Positions 18,451 through 27,391 of a stretch of 64,000 bases of DNA are shown in pieces. Position numbers and translations under genes: made by a program. Source of the DNA: Nostocales cyanobacterium LEGE 11386. Lineage in GTDB: Bacteria > Cyanobacteriota > Cyanobacteriia > Cyanobacteriales > Nostocaceae. Below the pieces are notes generated by a model that was not told the DNA's origin, searched no databases, and saw only the letters and a program-made list of their open reading frames with translations. The first letter of the stretch is position 1; each line of letters begins with the position of its first letter. The DNA lies in contig JADEXK010000025.1 of the NCBI GenBank assembly GCA_015207155.1, positions 1-64,000 of the forward strand, in the 5' to 3' direction.

Positions 18451-18792
18451 ACAATACCAATTCCTTTAGAATCACTCTTGTGTAAGAGAGGTTTTATTTA
18501 ATCAAGGGATATTTTCATGCACTGAACAATTACGTTGCGAAAGCTCATTGACCCAAGTTACAATATATACTATAAAATGCTGGGTAAATTTTTTAAGTAA
18601 TTGTTGCCATAACACAATACCACAAATTGACAAAACAATTTGTGCGTTAAGGAACTTTTTTCCACAGATGACTAAAAAGATTTTTATTTTTCCGTAGATA
18701 TATAAAGATGAGAAATTTATCAAGCAATAAGAGTAATGAGGGTAGCGAAGTAAAATCACTATCCTCATTAGTATTTTTTGTGGTCTAGCTCC
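18451..18792. other. Intergenic region downstream of dxr
   Basis: I see no convincing gene. An 88-codon frame here is Ile/Leu/Cys-rich by base composition and lacks any recognisable pattern. The region joins the dxr 3' end and the upstream region of the small membrane protein. Confidence 0.5.
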
Positions 18793-19989
18793 TTAGCTCA
18801 CAGAAAAAATCCGCGCCGGAGGTGCTAAATTTTTAGTTACTGTTAAAACTTCTTGTCTTGCCCATTTATCTGCTGCCAAAATGTCATCTAAAGCTGGATT
18901 TGCACAGTTATCACTTTGATGGCGATCGCATACTAATTCGATACATCGGGGAATATCTAAAAATTGAATTTTCTCTTCTAAAAATAATGCCACAACTTGC
19001 TCATTAGCAGCATTTAAGACAGCAGGCATCGAACCTCCAGCCTTACCTGCTGCATAAGCCAACTGCATACAAGGATACTTCTGATGATCCGGTTCACGGA
19101 AGGTTAAATCACCAGCTTTGACTAAATCTAGTCTTTGCCAGTCAGTGTAGATGCGATCGGGCCAAGATAAAGCATAAAGTAGTGGTAGACGCATATCAGG
19201 CCAACCGAGTTGAGCTAAAACCGAGGTATCTTGCAACTCAATCAGCGAGTGAATAATACTTTGGGGATGTATAACAATTTCAATATCGTCATAATCTAAC
19301 CCGAACAGGAAGTGAGCCTCAATCACCTCTAGTCCCTTGTTCATCAAAGTGGCAGAGTCAACTGTAATTTTACGCCCCATTGACCAGTTAGGATGCTTCA
19401 GGGCATCAGCAACTGTCACTTGTGCCAACTTTTCTACATCCCAATCCCGAAAAGCCCCACCAGAAGCAGTGAGCAAAATTCGCCGCAAGCCGCCTTTGGG
19501 TACACCTTGGAGACACTGAAATATTGCGGAATGTTCAGAATCAGCTGGTAGTAGTTTTACTCCGTGTTTTTCCACTAAAGGCAGAACTACAGGGCCTCCA
19601 GCGATCAGGGTTTCTTTGTTTGCTAAGGCAATATCTTTACCAGCTTCAATAGCTGCGATTGTGGGTAACAAACCAGCACAACCAACGATACCCGTGACTA
19701 CAGTTTCCGCATCGCCATAGCGAGCGACTTCTATGACTCCGGCTTCGCCAGCCAGTAAAATAGGTTGGGGATCAAGGTCTTTGATAGCTTCTTGGAGTGC
19801 TGGCAATTTTTCTTCTGAGCAAATTGCTGCTATTTGCGGCCGAAACTGCCGAATCTGATCTGCTAACATCTCCACATTGTGCCCAGCGGCCAATCCCACA
19901 ATCCGAAACTGATCTGGATACTGAGTAATAATATCTAAAGTCTGAGTACCGATTGAGCCAGTGGAACCAACAAGAGTAATAGCTTTCAC
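18793..19989 (-). CDS. dxr: 1-deoxy-D-xylulose 5-phosphate reductoisomerase
   Basis: A 398-residue cytosolic enzyme that makes 2-C-methyl-D-erythritol 4-phosphate, the committed step of the MEP isoprenoid pathway feeding carotenoids, chlorophyll tails and quinones. The NADPH-binding [13 protein letters not shown] is at the N-terminus. The catalytic and metal-site motifs [11 protein letters not shown] and [19 protein letters not shown] are intact. Length is normal. ATG at 19989. Transcribed alone. Confidence 0.97.
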   Translation of the reverse strand: MKAITLVGSTGSIGTQTLDIITQYPDQFRIVGLAAGHNVEMLADQIRQFRPQIAAICSEEKLPALQEAIKDLDPQPILLAGEAGVIEVARYGDAETVVTGIVGCAGLLPTIAAIEAGKDIALANKETLIAGGPVVLPLVEKHGVKLLPADSEHSAIFQCLQGVPKGGLRRILLTASGGAFRDWDVEKLAQVTVADALKHPNWSMGRKITVDSATLMNKGLEVIEAHFLFGLDYDDIEIVIHPQSIIHSLIELQDTSVLAQLGWPDMRLPLLYALSWPDRIYTDWQRLDLVKAGDLTFREPDHQKYPCMQLAYAAGKAGGSMPAVLNAANEQVVALFLEEKIQFLDIPRCIELVCDRHQSDNCANPALDDILAADKWARQEVLTVTKNLAPPARIFSVS

Positions 19990-20104
19990 GATTGCTTAAG
20001 GATTTACAGACAACTTCCACTATAAATTGCTGGGGACTCATTCATCACAGCGATCGCCATAATCAATACATTCTTTAGCCAGGAGACTGTAATTCACCAA
20101 AATA

Positions 20105-20127
20105 GTGCTGAGTGCTGAGTGCTGAGT
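20105..20127. repeat. Heptamer STRR (GTGCTGA)3
   Basis: Three exact tandem copies of GTGCTGA plus GT. This is the same unit found inside the P-type ATPase gene (1426-1451 and 2319-2350). Confidence 0.85.
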
Positions 20128-20290
20128 AAAAAGTAAAATTAACTGCACTCAGCATATAGGGTTTGAAGCCCCTAAATTTATTTATGAAGCTAGGTAAAAA
20201 CATTTTTTTCGAGACACGCAGTGCCAGAAAAAATGTGTCCTTGTTTCAATCCCCTAGTTTTAACTATGGGGTTGTACTCAGCACGGGCTA

Positions 20291-20319
20291 TAAGCGCAGC
20301 TATGCCCGCAGGGCTTTAC
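20291..20319. repeat. Dispersed repeat TAAGCGCAGCTATGCCC
   Basis: The 17-base word plus GCAGGGCTTTAC. A second copy at 42655-42684 has the same 17 bases and ends AAAGCTTTAC. Both are intergenic. Confidence 0.7.
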
Positions 20320-20500
20320 AGCACTTTCAACTCAGCACTACTGAATGAGAAGTATAGCCAAGAGATATCTAGTTGTAAAATAACTTAATTAAATTAAATT
20401 GCAAAATATATGTAATTATAAATACTATTAATTTAAATATATATGCTGAGAATAATGGTGATTAATCAAATATGAAGTTTCCCAGAAATAAATTATCCAT

Positions 20501-20534
20501 CTTGTGGAGTGGGCATCCTCACACATCCCACAAG
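20501..20534. repeat. Hairpin element (CTTGTGG...CCACAAG)
   Basis: The 7-base arms CTTGTGG (20501-20507) and CCACAAG (20528-20534) enclose GGGCATCCTCACACATC. It resembles a dispersed extragenic hairpin of cyanobacteria. The CCTCACAC in the loop recalls Yfr1, but the rest does not. Confidence 0.5.
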
Positions 20535-20688
20535 CAAATTTGAGATGTTTTTTATTTGGCAGTCCCTATGTCCAGTTTGTTACTAATCTTAATAGAAAAA
20601 TAAATGTACAAAATGTTACTGACAAATGGCTGTAACACAGCCATAAGTAAGAGGATGCACAAAGGAGTTTGTTGAAATACTCAAGCTT

Positions 20689-21972
20689 ATGGCGAAAGTT
20701 CAGATAGTAATAACGAATATTTTATGGAAAAGTGAGTTTTTCTTTCCTGTAGCTATGTGGTTTTGTAGTCGAATCTTTATCTGGACTGCCATGTTGCTGA
20801 TTGCACCACATTTGCCATCACCAACAGACAATATGCCCAGATGGGGTTGGGAGTTGTTTGATGGCTGGGACAGCGTGCATTACCGGGCGATCGCTACTAG
20901 GGGTTATGAATTTGTTGATGATGGGAAACAACACAACATAGCTTTCTTTCCCTTATTTCCTTTAATTATTTGGTTTTTGCTGCGATTGGGACTGCCTTTT
21001 GAAATGGCAGGAATATTAGTCAATAACCTGGCCTTTTTAGGGGCGATTTATTGTTTGTACTTTTGGGTGAAGGAGCATTATGGCATCAGGGTAGCCCAGT
21101 GGGTTACGGCTGTGATGTCCTGGTGTCCAATGTCTATGTTTACATCAGTAATTTACACAGAAGGATTGTATTTGTTTTTGAGTACAGCCGCTTTGCGGGC
21201 TTTCGATCAACAGCAATACGGGTGGACTACTCTTTGGGGTGCAATGGCGACTGCAACACGTCCTACAGGAATAGCACTGATCCCCGCATTTGCGATCGCA
21301 GCTAGGAAAGAACGCAGACCACCCATTGCTTATATTGCGGGTTTAGCCACTGCTATGGGACTACTTGCATTTAGTTTGTATTGTGCGTTACGTTTTCACG
21401 ATCCTTTAGCTTTTATCGCAGCACAACGGGGATGGCGACCATCCCTAGGGTTTGATTGGCAGGGTTGGTTAAATATGCTGATGCAAATTGCAGTTGGTAA
21501 GAAGAATTGGCAATACGGCAGTATTCAAGATCCTTGGCATCCTTTGTTGTTTAGCATAATTATTGGCAGTATTTCTTTTTTATGGTGCTTCCGTAAACAT
21601 TTAGTTTTTGTGAAAGTAGCCTATAGTTTGTATGCTTTAGTTTTATGTTTTTTGGTATTAGCAAACCAACAATGGATTAATAACTTACTTAATGCGTTGA
21701 TGGTTTTGGGTGGTGGTTACGTATTATGGCATTTACGTACCCAATTAACCCCAGTTACTGTGGTATATGGCTTTTGCGGTATTGGTTTACTCCTAGCCTC
21801 TGGAGGGACAATATCTTTAAGTCGTCTTGCTTATGGTATTGTGCCTCTAACTATAGCTATAGGAATGCTGCTATCTCGTTATCCTCGTCAGGGATATTTA
21901 ATCCTGGGTTTGTTTGTAACATTACTTGCCAAAATAGCTGTAGGATTTGCCCAAGAACAATGGGTGGGTTAG
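20689..21972 (+). CDS. PIG-V-like mannosyltransferase family membrane protein
   Basis: A 427-residue polytopic protein with about ten membrane segments. The first external loop has WDGWDSVHYRAIATRGY: Trp-Asp-x-x-His-Tyr is typical of GT-C glycosyltransferases of the PIG-V type, where the Asp acts on a lipid-phosphate-linked sugar. FFPLFPL and TATRPTG motifs are also characteristic. It would transfer a sugar from a polyprenyl phosphate donor to an unknown acceptor at the outer face of the membrane. ATG at 20689. A DUF2079 gene follows on the same strand after about 130 bases. Confidence 0.8.
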   Translation: MAKVQIVITNILWKSEFFFPVAMWFCSRIFIWTAMLLIAPHLPSPTDNMPRWGWELFDGWDSVHYRAIATRGYEFVDDGKQHNIAFFPLFPLIIWFLLRLGLPFEMAGILVNNLAFLGAIYCLYFWVKEHYGIRVAQWVTAVMSWCPMSMFTSVIYTEGLYLFLSTAALRAFDQQQYGWTTLWGAMATATRPTGIALIPAFAIAARKERRPPIAYIAGLATAMGLLAFSLYCALRFHDPLAFIAAQRGWRPSLGFDWQGWLNMLMQIAVGKKNWQYGSIQDPWHPLLFSIIIGSISFLWCFRKHLVFVKVAYSLYALVLCFLVLANQQWINNLLNALMVLGGGYVLWHLRTQLTPVTVVYGFCGIGLLLASGGTISLSRLAYGIVPLTIAIGMLLSRYPRQGYLILGLFVTLLAKIAVGFAQEQWVG

Positions 21973-22101
21973 AGAGGATATTGCCATCCCAATTTTGAGG
22001 ATAATAATCTGATTGCAGCTTGGTAGGTGTTAGACCACAAAGACAATTAATTGTGTCTCTAAGGTAACCAGGATGCTGAGAAATTATGGTTTTTTAGTGA
22101 T

Positions 22102-23508
22102 ATGACAAAAAAATGGCATCAACTTCTTCCTCTCGGTTGGATGATTGGCATTAGCACCTTAATTTTATTCGCTGCCAGCAGCTTACGACATGCTTTATTT
22201 CAATCCAGCGCTCTTGACTTAGCCGTCTTCGATCAATGGGTGTATTTGATCAGTCAAGGACTACCACCGATTTCGTCGTTTTTCGGATTTCATGTACTGG
22301 GAGACCATGCTGCTTTTATCCTGTACCCGATCGCGCTACTTTACAAAATCTATCCTGACGTACATTGGCTGTTTGCCGTACAGGCGATCGCATTAGCAAT
22401 AGGAGTTTTGCCAATATATGCCTTGAGTTTGCAAGCTGGCTTATCCATTGGTTATGCACGAGCAATTGCCCTTTCCTACCTGCTTTACCCTGCGTTATTC
22501 AATATCAACTTTTTTACTGACTTCCGACCAGAAGCGATCACAGTTCCAGCAATACTCTGGGCAATGTGGGCAGGAATTGCAGGCAAGACAAGACATTTGA
22601 TTATAGCTATTCTTTTGGTTTTAAGTTGCAAGGATACTTTAAGTTTAACTGTTATTGCTTTCGGCATCTGGCTTTGGTTTATCCAGCATCGACGTATTTA
22701 TGGAATCGGTTGTATTGTAGCAGGGACAGTTTGGTATTTAGTGACAGTTGGTTATCTGGTTCCTTTGCTCCGAGGTGGTCAAGCCGGTGGGGTTGTATTT
22801 TATAGTTCTCTTGGTGATTCCCCTAGACAAATCATCTGGAATATTATCACTAATCCCGGCTTGATTTTAGAAAAATTATTTTTACCTAACACACTTTTTT
22901 ATTATTTACTGCTCATACTACCAGTAATTATTGGAATACACTGGCAACAATTAATGACATTATTGCCCGCATTACCAATGTTACTGCTCAATATTATTTC
23001 GGATTATTGGTCGCAACGAGATTTAATTCATCATTATTCTTTGCCAATTTTTCCATTTATTATTGTGTTGTTATTGCGCTCTATTAAGCAATACCAGCAA
23101 GAAAAAAAAAGACGTTGGCTACAGCCTCGTATTTTAATAATTTGGGCTGTTATTATGTTTTTGGTACTAGGTAAGTATGAATTTTTTGTAACTCGCTATT
23201 TATCAAGTCTACCAAATCTTCATTCTCTTTATACTGCCGTTAGTTTGGTACAAACTAATGGCAGTGTTCTCACAACTTCAAGAATAGCTCCCCATTTGAG
23301 CCAGCGACAAAATATTAAACTAATTAACACAAACTTGGATGCTTTGCAGGTCGGTATTAAAAAATTTGATTATCTACTGTTGGATTTAAATATCAGCCAA
23401 AACAAAAACCTTGAGTTTAATCCTGGCTTGGTAACTCAACTTAAAAATAACCAAACATTTAATTTGGTCTATCAGCATGATAATATTTACTTATTTGTAA
23501 AATCATAA
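22102..23508 (+). CDS. DUF2079 membrane protein (GT-C-like)
   Basis: A 468-residue polytopic protein. The conserved LDLAVFDQWVYLISQG and FHVLGDHAAFILYP motifs in the first loop are the DUF2079 signature. They resemble, by position, the acidic-residue loop of GT-C glycosyltransferases. The C-terminal 100 residues are a soluble domain with no recognised fold. The family has no established activity. It follows the mannosyltransferase-like gene, so a shared glycan pathway is plausible. ATG at 22102. Confidence 0.85.
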   Translation: MTKKWHQLLPLGWMIGISTLILFAASSLRHALFQSSALDLAVFDQWVYLISQGLPPISSFFGFHVLGDHAAFILYPIALLYKIYPDVHWLFAVQAIALAIGVLPIYALSLQAGLSIGYARAIALSYLLYPALFNINFFTDFRPEAITVPAILWAMWAGIAGKTRHLIIAILLVLSCKDTLSLTVIAFGIWLWFIQHRRIYGIGCIVAGTVWYLVTVGYLVPLLRGGQAGGVVFYSSLGDSPRQIIWNIITNPGLILEKLFLPNTLFYYLLLILPVIIGIHWQQLMTLLPALPMLLLNIISDYWSQRDLIHHYSLPIFPFIIVLLLRSIKQYQQEKKRRWLQPRILIIWAVIMFLVLGKYEFFVTRYLSSLPNLHSLYTAVSLVQTNGSVLTTSRIAPHLSQRQNIKLINTNLDALQVGIKKFDYLLLDLNISQNKNLEFNPGLVTQLKNNQTFNLVYQHDNIYLFVKS

Positions 23509-23533
23509 AATATCAAAAATTAATTAACAAAGG

Positions 23534-23560
23534 AAGAAGGAAGAAGTCTTCTTTCTTCTT
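23534..23560. terminator. Inverted repeat between convergent genes
   Basis: AAGAAGGAAGAAG (23534-23546) pairs with CTTCTTTCTTCTT (23548-23560) apart from one G-T, with a one-base centre. It lies 26 bases after the DUF2079 stop and before the convergent GT39 gene, so it may end both transcripts. GGAAGAA heptamer-like units continue to about 23606. Confidence 0.5.
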
Positions 23561-23655
23561 GCCAAACGGGTTTAACAAAGACAGATGGAAGAGGGAAGAT
23601 GGAAGAAGGTATATTTTCATGACTTCTGACTTCTGACTCCAAACTTCTTGCTTCT

Positions 23656-25203
23656 TTAATTTAGTGGCGAAACTAGGGTAAATTCTTCAGATGTACCTAA
23701 AGCTTTACTACCAGGTAAACTAATATTCTGTAAACTTGCATTATCTAACAGTAAATAAGATTTATCTAACCACATTTGTTGTAAAACTGTGATGTCTGCG
23801 GGAATAACTTGGCAATCGCAGTAAAAATCTAAACTAGGACGACCATAAGCAAAAGATGTGTAAATCTTTGTTCCTGGTGAAACATGGGTGCGAATTAATG
23901 CCGCCACTGGCTTGACCGAGAAAGATTCATTTAACTCCCAAATCCATGATTGCGAACTCATCAAAAATACTAAAACTAGATACATTCCAGAAAATAAAAC
24001 TGGAATAAACAGGCGAGTGCGCTGTTGAATTAGCCATGCTGCTATACTCATACTGATTAGCAAAACCAGACTCATAGCTATTAAAACAGGCTGGGGATCG
24101 GTAATAACAAAGTAAATACATCCGCCTAGACCTGCGATCGCCATAATAGCCAGGAATACTGACCAAATTTGCCCCTGAATATAACGTTGCTGCCAGAGTT
24201 CACTCAGTTTTGCACCCACTGCTAAAGCTAAAAATGGATAAATAGGCATGATATACCAGGGTAGTTTTGTTCTCATCAAAGAAATACTGACAAAATAAAT
24301 TGTTGTCCCGATCAGAACTAAACGACTCCAAGTAGTATGACGTTTTTTCCCAGCTAGATATAATCCTCCTGGTAGAAACAGCAGCCAGGGAAAACCATAT
24401 TTGATTAACTCAATTAAATAGTACCAAGGTGGCCCACTATTCCCTTCAACAGGTTGTACAAGCCGATCAAAGGTTTGTGCTTGAAAATTTATTTGTAAGA
24501 AATTTCCCCCATAATGTTGCCATTGAGCAATATACCAAGCCAAAGGTAAAATATTGCCGCAAAACATTCCTACCCAAAAATAGGGGTTTTTTAACAAAGC
24601 TAATCGTCGATCTACAACCAGGAATAAACAGGCGATCGCCCCCAGCAACAAAACTAGCATTCCTTTCGTCAGAGTAATTAGCCCGAGACAAATTCCCACA
24701 CCCATTGCATACCGTTGGTGATGGCGTGCTTTCAATAGACAAAATAACAATAGTAGGAAAAAAGAAATACTCGCACCATCTAGCATCGCCAGTCGTCCAT
24801 GACGCACCACAGGCAACATTGTTAAGTAAACTAAAGCAGCAAATAAAGCTGGTAAATTTTTGTTAAAAAGTAACTGCCCCACTAAGTAAAGCAAAGGTAC
24901 TCCCAAGGCAGTTAATATTGCACCAGGTAAACGTGTTGTCCACTCATTTACACCTCCTAGGGAATAAGTCCAAGCAATCAGCAAGTGGAGCAAAGGCGGT
25001 TTGTTATGATACGGTTCACCTGCCAGCGTAGGGTAAAGCCAACGCATAGAACCGACCGGGGCACGCCAAATTTCGCGGGCAACCTGTGCCACAGTACCTT
25101 CATCCCAGTCTCGTAAAGGGGAGTTTCCCAAAAATATCAGCCACAGTATCAGAGATCCCACAAGCAAGCTAAATAGCCATTCTTTTTCTCGGAATGGACG
25201 CAT
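23656..25203 (-). CDS. Glycosyltransferase family 39 (ArnT-like) membrane protein
   Basis: A 515-residue GT-C enzyme with around eleven membrane segments. The first loop has RDWDEGTVAQVAREIW, whose Asp-Glu pair is the catalytic/metal site of ArnT/PMT-type transferases, then LAGEPYHNKPPLLHLL, the matching HxKPP motif. It would move a sugar from undecaprenyl phosphate to lipid or protein at the periplasmic face. The C-terminal soluble domain (from about residue 430) is shorter than in ArnT. ATG at 25203. It faces two other GT-C-like genes. Confidence 0.88.
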   Translation of the reverse strand: MRPFREKEWLFSLLVGSLILWLIFLGNSPLRDWDEGTVAQVAREIWRAPVGSMRWLYPTLAGEPYHNKPPLLHLLIAWTYSLGGVNEWTTRLPGAILTALGVPLLYLVGQLLFNKNLPALFAALVYLTMLPVVRHGRLAMLDGASISFFLLLLFCLLKARHHQRYAMGVGICLGLITLTKGMLVLLLGAIACLFLVVDRRLALLKNPYFWVGMFCGNILPLAWYIAQWQHYGGNFLQINFQAQTFDRLVQPVEGNSGPPWYYLIELIKYGFPWLLFLPGGLYLAGKKRHTTWSRLVLIGTTIYFVSISLMRTKLPWYIMPIYPFLALAVGAKLSELWQQRYIQGQIWSVFLAIMAIAGLGGCIYFVITDPQPVLIAMSLVLLISMSIAAWLIQQRTRLFIPVLFSGMYLVLVFLMSSQSWIWELNESFSVKPVAALIRTHVSPGTKIYTSFAYGRPSLDFYCDCQVIPADITVLQQMWLDKSYLLLDNASLQNISLPGSKALGTSEEFTLVSPLN

Positions 25204-26051
25204 ATCTAAAAATTAAGAGAATGCTTTGACAATAATTTAGATAATAACTGTGATCGGCCAATCTACTTTTTATAACTAAAAATGAAAAAATTGCAGAAAT
25301 TTATTTTCACTTCAAGTAGTGTCATAAAACAATATATTAAAATTTTTAATTTATCAAGTAGCAATATAATTCAGTATTTATACTGTAAACATGTATCTCA
25401 AATTCTAATATCAATGATGTAATATCCCTAATTAACTTGCTTCTGTTAATCGCTAGTTAAAAAATGCTAAAAGTTTAGACTTTCTTCAACTATTAAGTAG
25501 CTGAAGTATCAGCATCAACAACAAAACTCGAATTCCGATTAAAACTATTGAGAATAAATGAGTAAAACGTATAGAGATTAACGGCTTGATTGACTTTAAC
25601 AATGGGAAACTATATGCAGTTGATTGTTGTGCTTTATATGAAAATACAAGACAGCAGTCAGCAAGTTAAAAATTTAACTTTTTCTTAAAAAAGAAGCAAT
25701 GGGGGTAAGCAGTACAATATATCATATAAATTTGATAATTTTTAGTTTCCTAAAATATTTCTGGGCAGATGACCCATTGCCAACAAATAATTCAGTAGTG
25801 CAGTTAGGTAATTAACCTAAATAGTACTAAATATCTTGTGAACAGTGAGTATCTAAATCCAGATCATCTAGGTTACATTTGCAGCTATATAAGCTATAGC
25901 CCATATCTATTAAATTAAGTTTCTGTGTATCTGTATCCAAAGTTTCAGGATTACCAGAAAACATCTGTGTATCTAAATATCTAAAAGCAAGTGTGCTATT
26001 AAGTACCGTCAGAACTGTTACTGATGGTTCTACCCTGGAAGGAGCTATGAA
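25204..26051. other. 850-bp divergent intergenic region
   Basis: Very AT-rich with no supportable gene. It has short direct repeats: CTGTGTATCT at 25923 and 25965, and GTATCTAAAT near 25849 and 25969. It should carry the promoters of the GT39 and deacetylase genes. Confidence 0.5.
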
Positions 26052-26963
26052 GTGGAAAATAATAAGTCGTTTCTTTGGCCGCAAGGAATATTAATTGCGC
26101 TGCTTGCCTTGAGTGCTACTTTAAGTATTGGTTTAATGTTGCTAATCAAGCCGAATGCTTCTGAGGCTCAGAGTAGGCAAAGTATAAAAAATCTTAACAG
26201 TATAGCCGCCAAAGTAGGAACTCAGCAGCGTATTGAAGGATTAAAGGCGACGATGCTCACAAGTTGGCAGCAAGAAGCAAACACCAAGGGTTTTGCCTCT
26301 GCTGCACCACCAAGCTTTCAAGGCGCAACCATTAAGGCAGTGAAACTTAGTCAAGCTCAGAAAGTAATTGCCCTCACCTTTGATGATGGCCCTTGGCCTG
26401 AAACCACTTCACAAGTGCTGGATATTCTCAAACAAAACAATGTCAAAGGTACATTTTTCGTTGTAGGGCAAAACGTCAAGAATTATCCAGACTTAGTAAA
26501 ACGGGTAGTTGCTGAAGGTCACGCTATTGGTAACCATACTTGGCATCATTGGTATCATTACATGAATAAACAAGCTGCTGCTTATGAAGTTGATCACACA
26601 ACAGATTTAATTTATAAAACTACAGGTGTGAAAACAAATTTGTTTCGACCACCTGGGGGGATCATGCACAATGGAGTGGCTGCCTACGCTAGAAATAGTA
26701 AGTATGCCATCATTATGTGGTCATCTGACTCATTAGACTATTCGCGTCCTACGGTACCAAAGCTAATCAATAATGTTTTTAGGAATGCACAACCGGGTGG
26801 TATTGTGTTACTGCATGATGGTGGTGGTAATCGCTCCCAAACTGTGCAAGCTTTACCAGAAATTATTAGTAATTTTCAAAAGCAAGGCTATAGCTTTGTT
26901 ACTATCCCCAAACTTCTAGAAATGCAAGATAAAGAGCAAAAGTTAATTGCAAATAAACAGTAA
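26052..26963 (+). CDS. Polysaccharide deacetylase (NodB domain), membrane-anchored
   Basis: A 303-residue CE4 esterase. A signal anchor (about residues 9-33) is followed by a linker and the NodB domain (about 100-290). The motifs are complete: TFDDGP with Asp111-Asp112, the metal ligands His162 and His166 in NHTWHH, RPPGG, and a late HDGGGNRSQT motif. It removes acetyl groups from N-acetylated sugars in peptidoglycan or exopolysaccharide outside the cytoplasmic membrane. The start is GTG at 26052, with AAGGAG seven bases upstream; a nearby ATG at 26047 is out of frame. It lies next to three membrane glycosyltransferase-like genes. Confidence 0.92.
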   Translation: MENNKSFLWPQGILIALLALSATLSIGLMLLIKPNASEAQSRQSIKNLNSIAAKVGTQQRIEGLKATMLTSWQQEANTKGFASAAPPSFQGATIKAVKLSQAQKVIALTFDDGPWPETTSQVLDILKQNNVKGTFFVVGQNVKNYPDLVKRVVAEGHAIGNHTWHHWYHYMNKQAAAYEVDHTTDLIYKTTGVKTNLFRPPGGIMHNGVAAYARNSKYAIIMWSSDSLDYSRPTVPKLINNVFRNAQPGGIVLLHDGGGNRSQTVQALPEIISNFQKQGYSFVTIPKLLEMQDKEQKLIANKQ

Positions 26964-27171
26964 ATTTATAGTAATTAGGCAAAATTCACCAAAATAGCTA
27001 ATTTATTGTTTGCTCATTGCATACCGCTAAATCGCTTTTTAATGTCTCAATATGTAAACGAGTTGATGCAAGTATAATTAAAATATTTAATATTACTATT
27101 AAATCAATAAGTAGAACGATTTGAAAAAACCAAACTATGTAAAGTAATGTAAATTTATTGAAGATCAGTTC

Positions 27172-27222
27172 GTAGTCAGGACTTTATCCCTGATTTGAGA
27201 ACTAAAGTTTTCACTACTAACT
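27172..27222. repeat. Degenerate copy of double-hairpin repeat
   Basis: GTAGTCAGGACTTTATCCCTGA followed by GAACTAAAGTTTTCACTAC parallels the element at 13241-13287 in word order, with decayed stems. Confidence 0.5.
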
Positions 27223-27337
27223 TTAATTATTTACCCTGTTCTACTTACTATTCACAGCATGACGATGTTCCTTACAGATTCCGCCGACATCGCCAGGATT
27301 CATTTTTCTTCAAGGTTAAATTTGAAGCAAAGTGGAA

Positions 27338-27375
27338 ATCCCCGACTTTGATAAAAAATCGGGGATCTTGTTTTT
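27338..27375. terminator. Intrinsic-type terminator for glutamate synthase and/or deacetylase
   Basis: ATCCCCGA (27338-27345) pairs with TCGGGGAT (27359-27366). On the plus strand CTTGTTTTT follows. On the minus strand the stem starts 25 bases after the glutamate synthase stop and is followed by TTTCC. It may act in both directions. Confidence 0.6.
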
Positions 27376-27391
27376 CAATCCAAGACAGCTT

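Larger units (their letters stand above)
19990..20688. other. Repeat-rich intergenic region
   Basis: There is no convincing gene. It holds an STRR tract (20105-20127), a dispersed GCGCAGCTATGCCC element (20291-20319) and a hairpin (20501-20534). It separates dxr from the mannosyltransferase-like gene, which are divergent, so both promoters should lie here. Confidence 0.6.
26964..27391. other. Intergenic region between convergent genes
   Basis: No gene. It contains a degenerate copy of the double-hairpin repeat (27172-27222) and a strong hairpin near the glutamate synthase stop (27338-27366). Confidence 0.6.

Noticed and set aside
18502..18768. 88-codon minus-strand frame between dxr and the small membrane protein
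   Set aside because: Composition reflects AT-rich DNA; no recognisable motif and no ribosome binding site.
20163..20348. 61-codon plus-strand frame
   Set aside because: Formed by dispersed repeat DNA.
20412..20425. GTA-N8-TAC upstream of the PIG-V-like gene
   Set aside because: 264 bases from the start codon in AT-rich DNA and no suitable -10 box.
25827..26084. 85-codon minus-strand frame antisense to the deacetylase start
   Set aside because: Overlaps a real start region on the other strand and runs through short direct repeats; no protein pattern.
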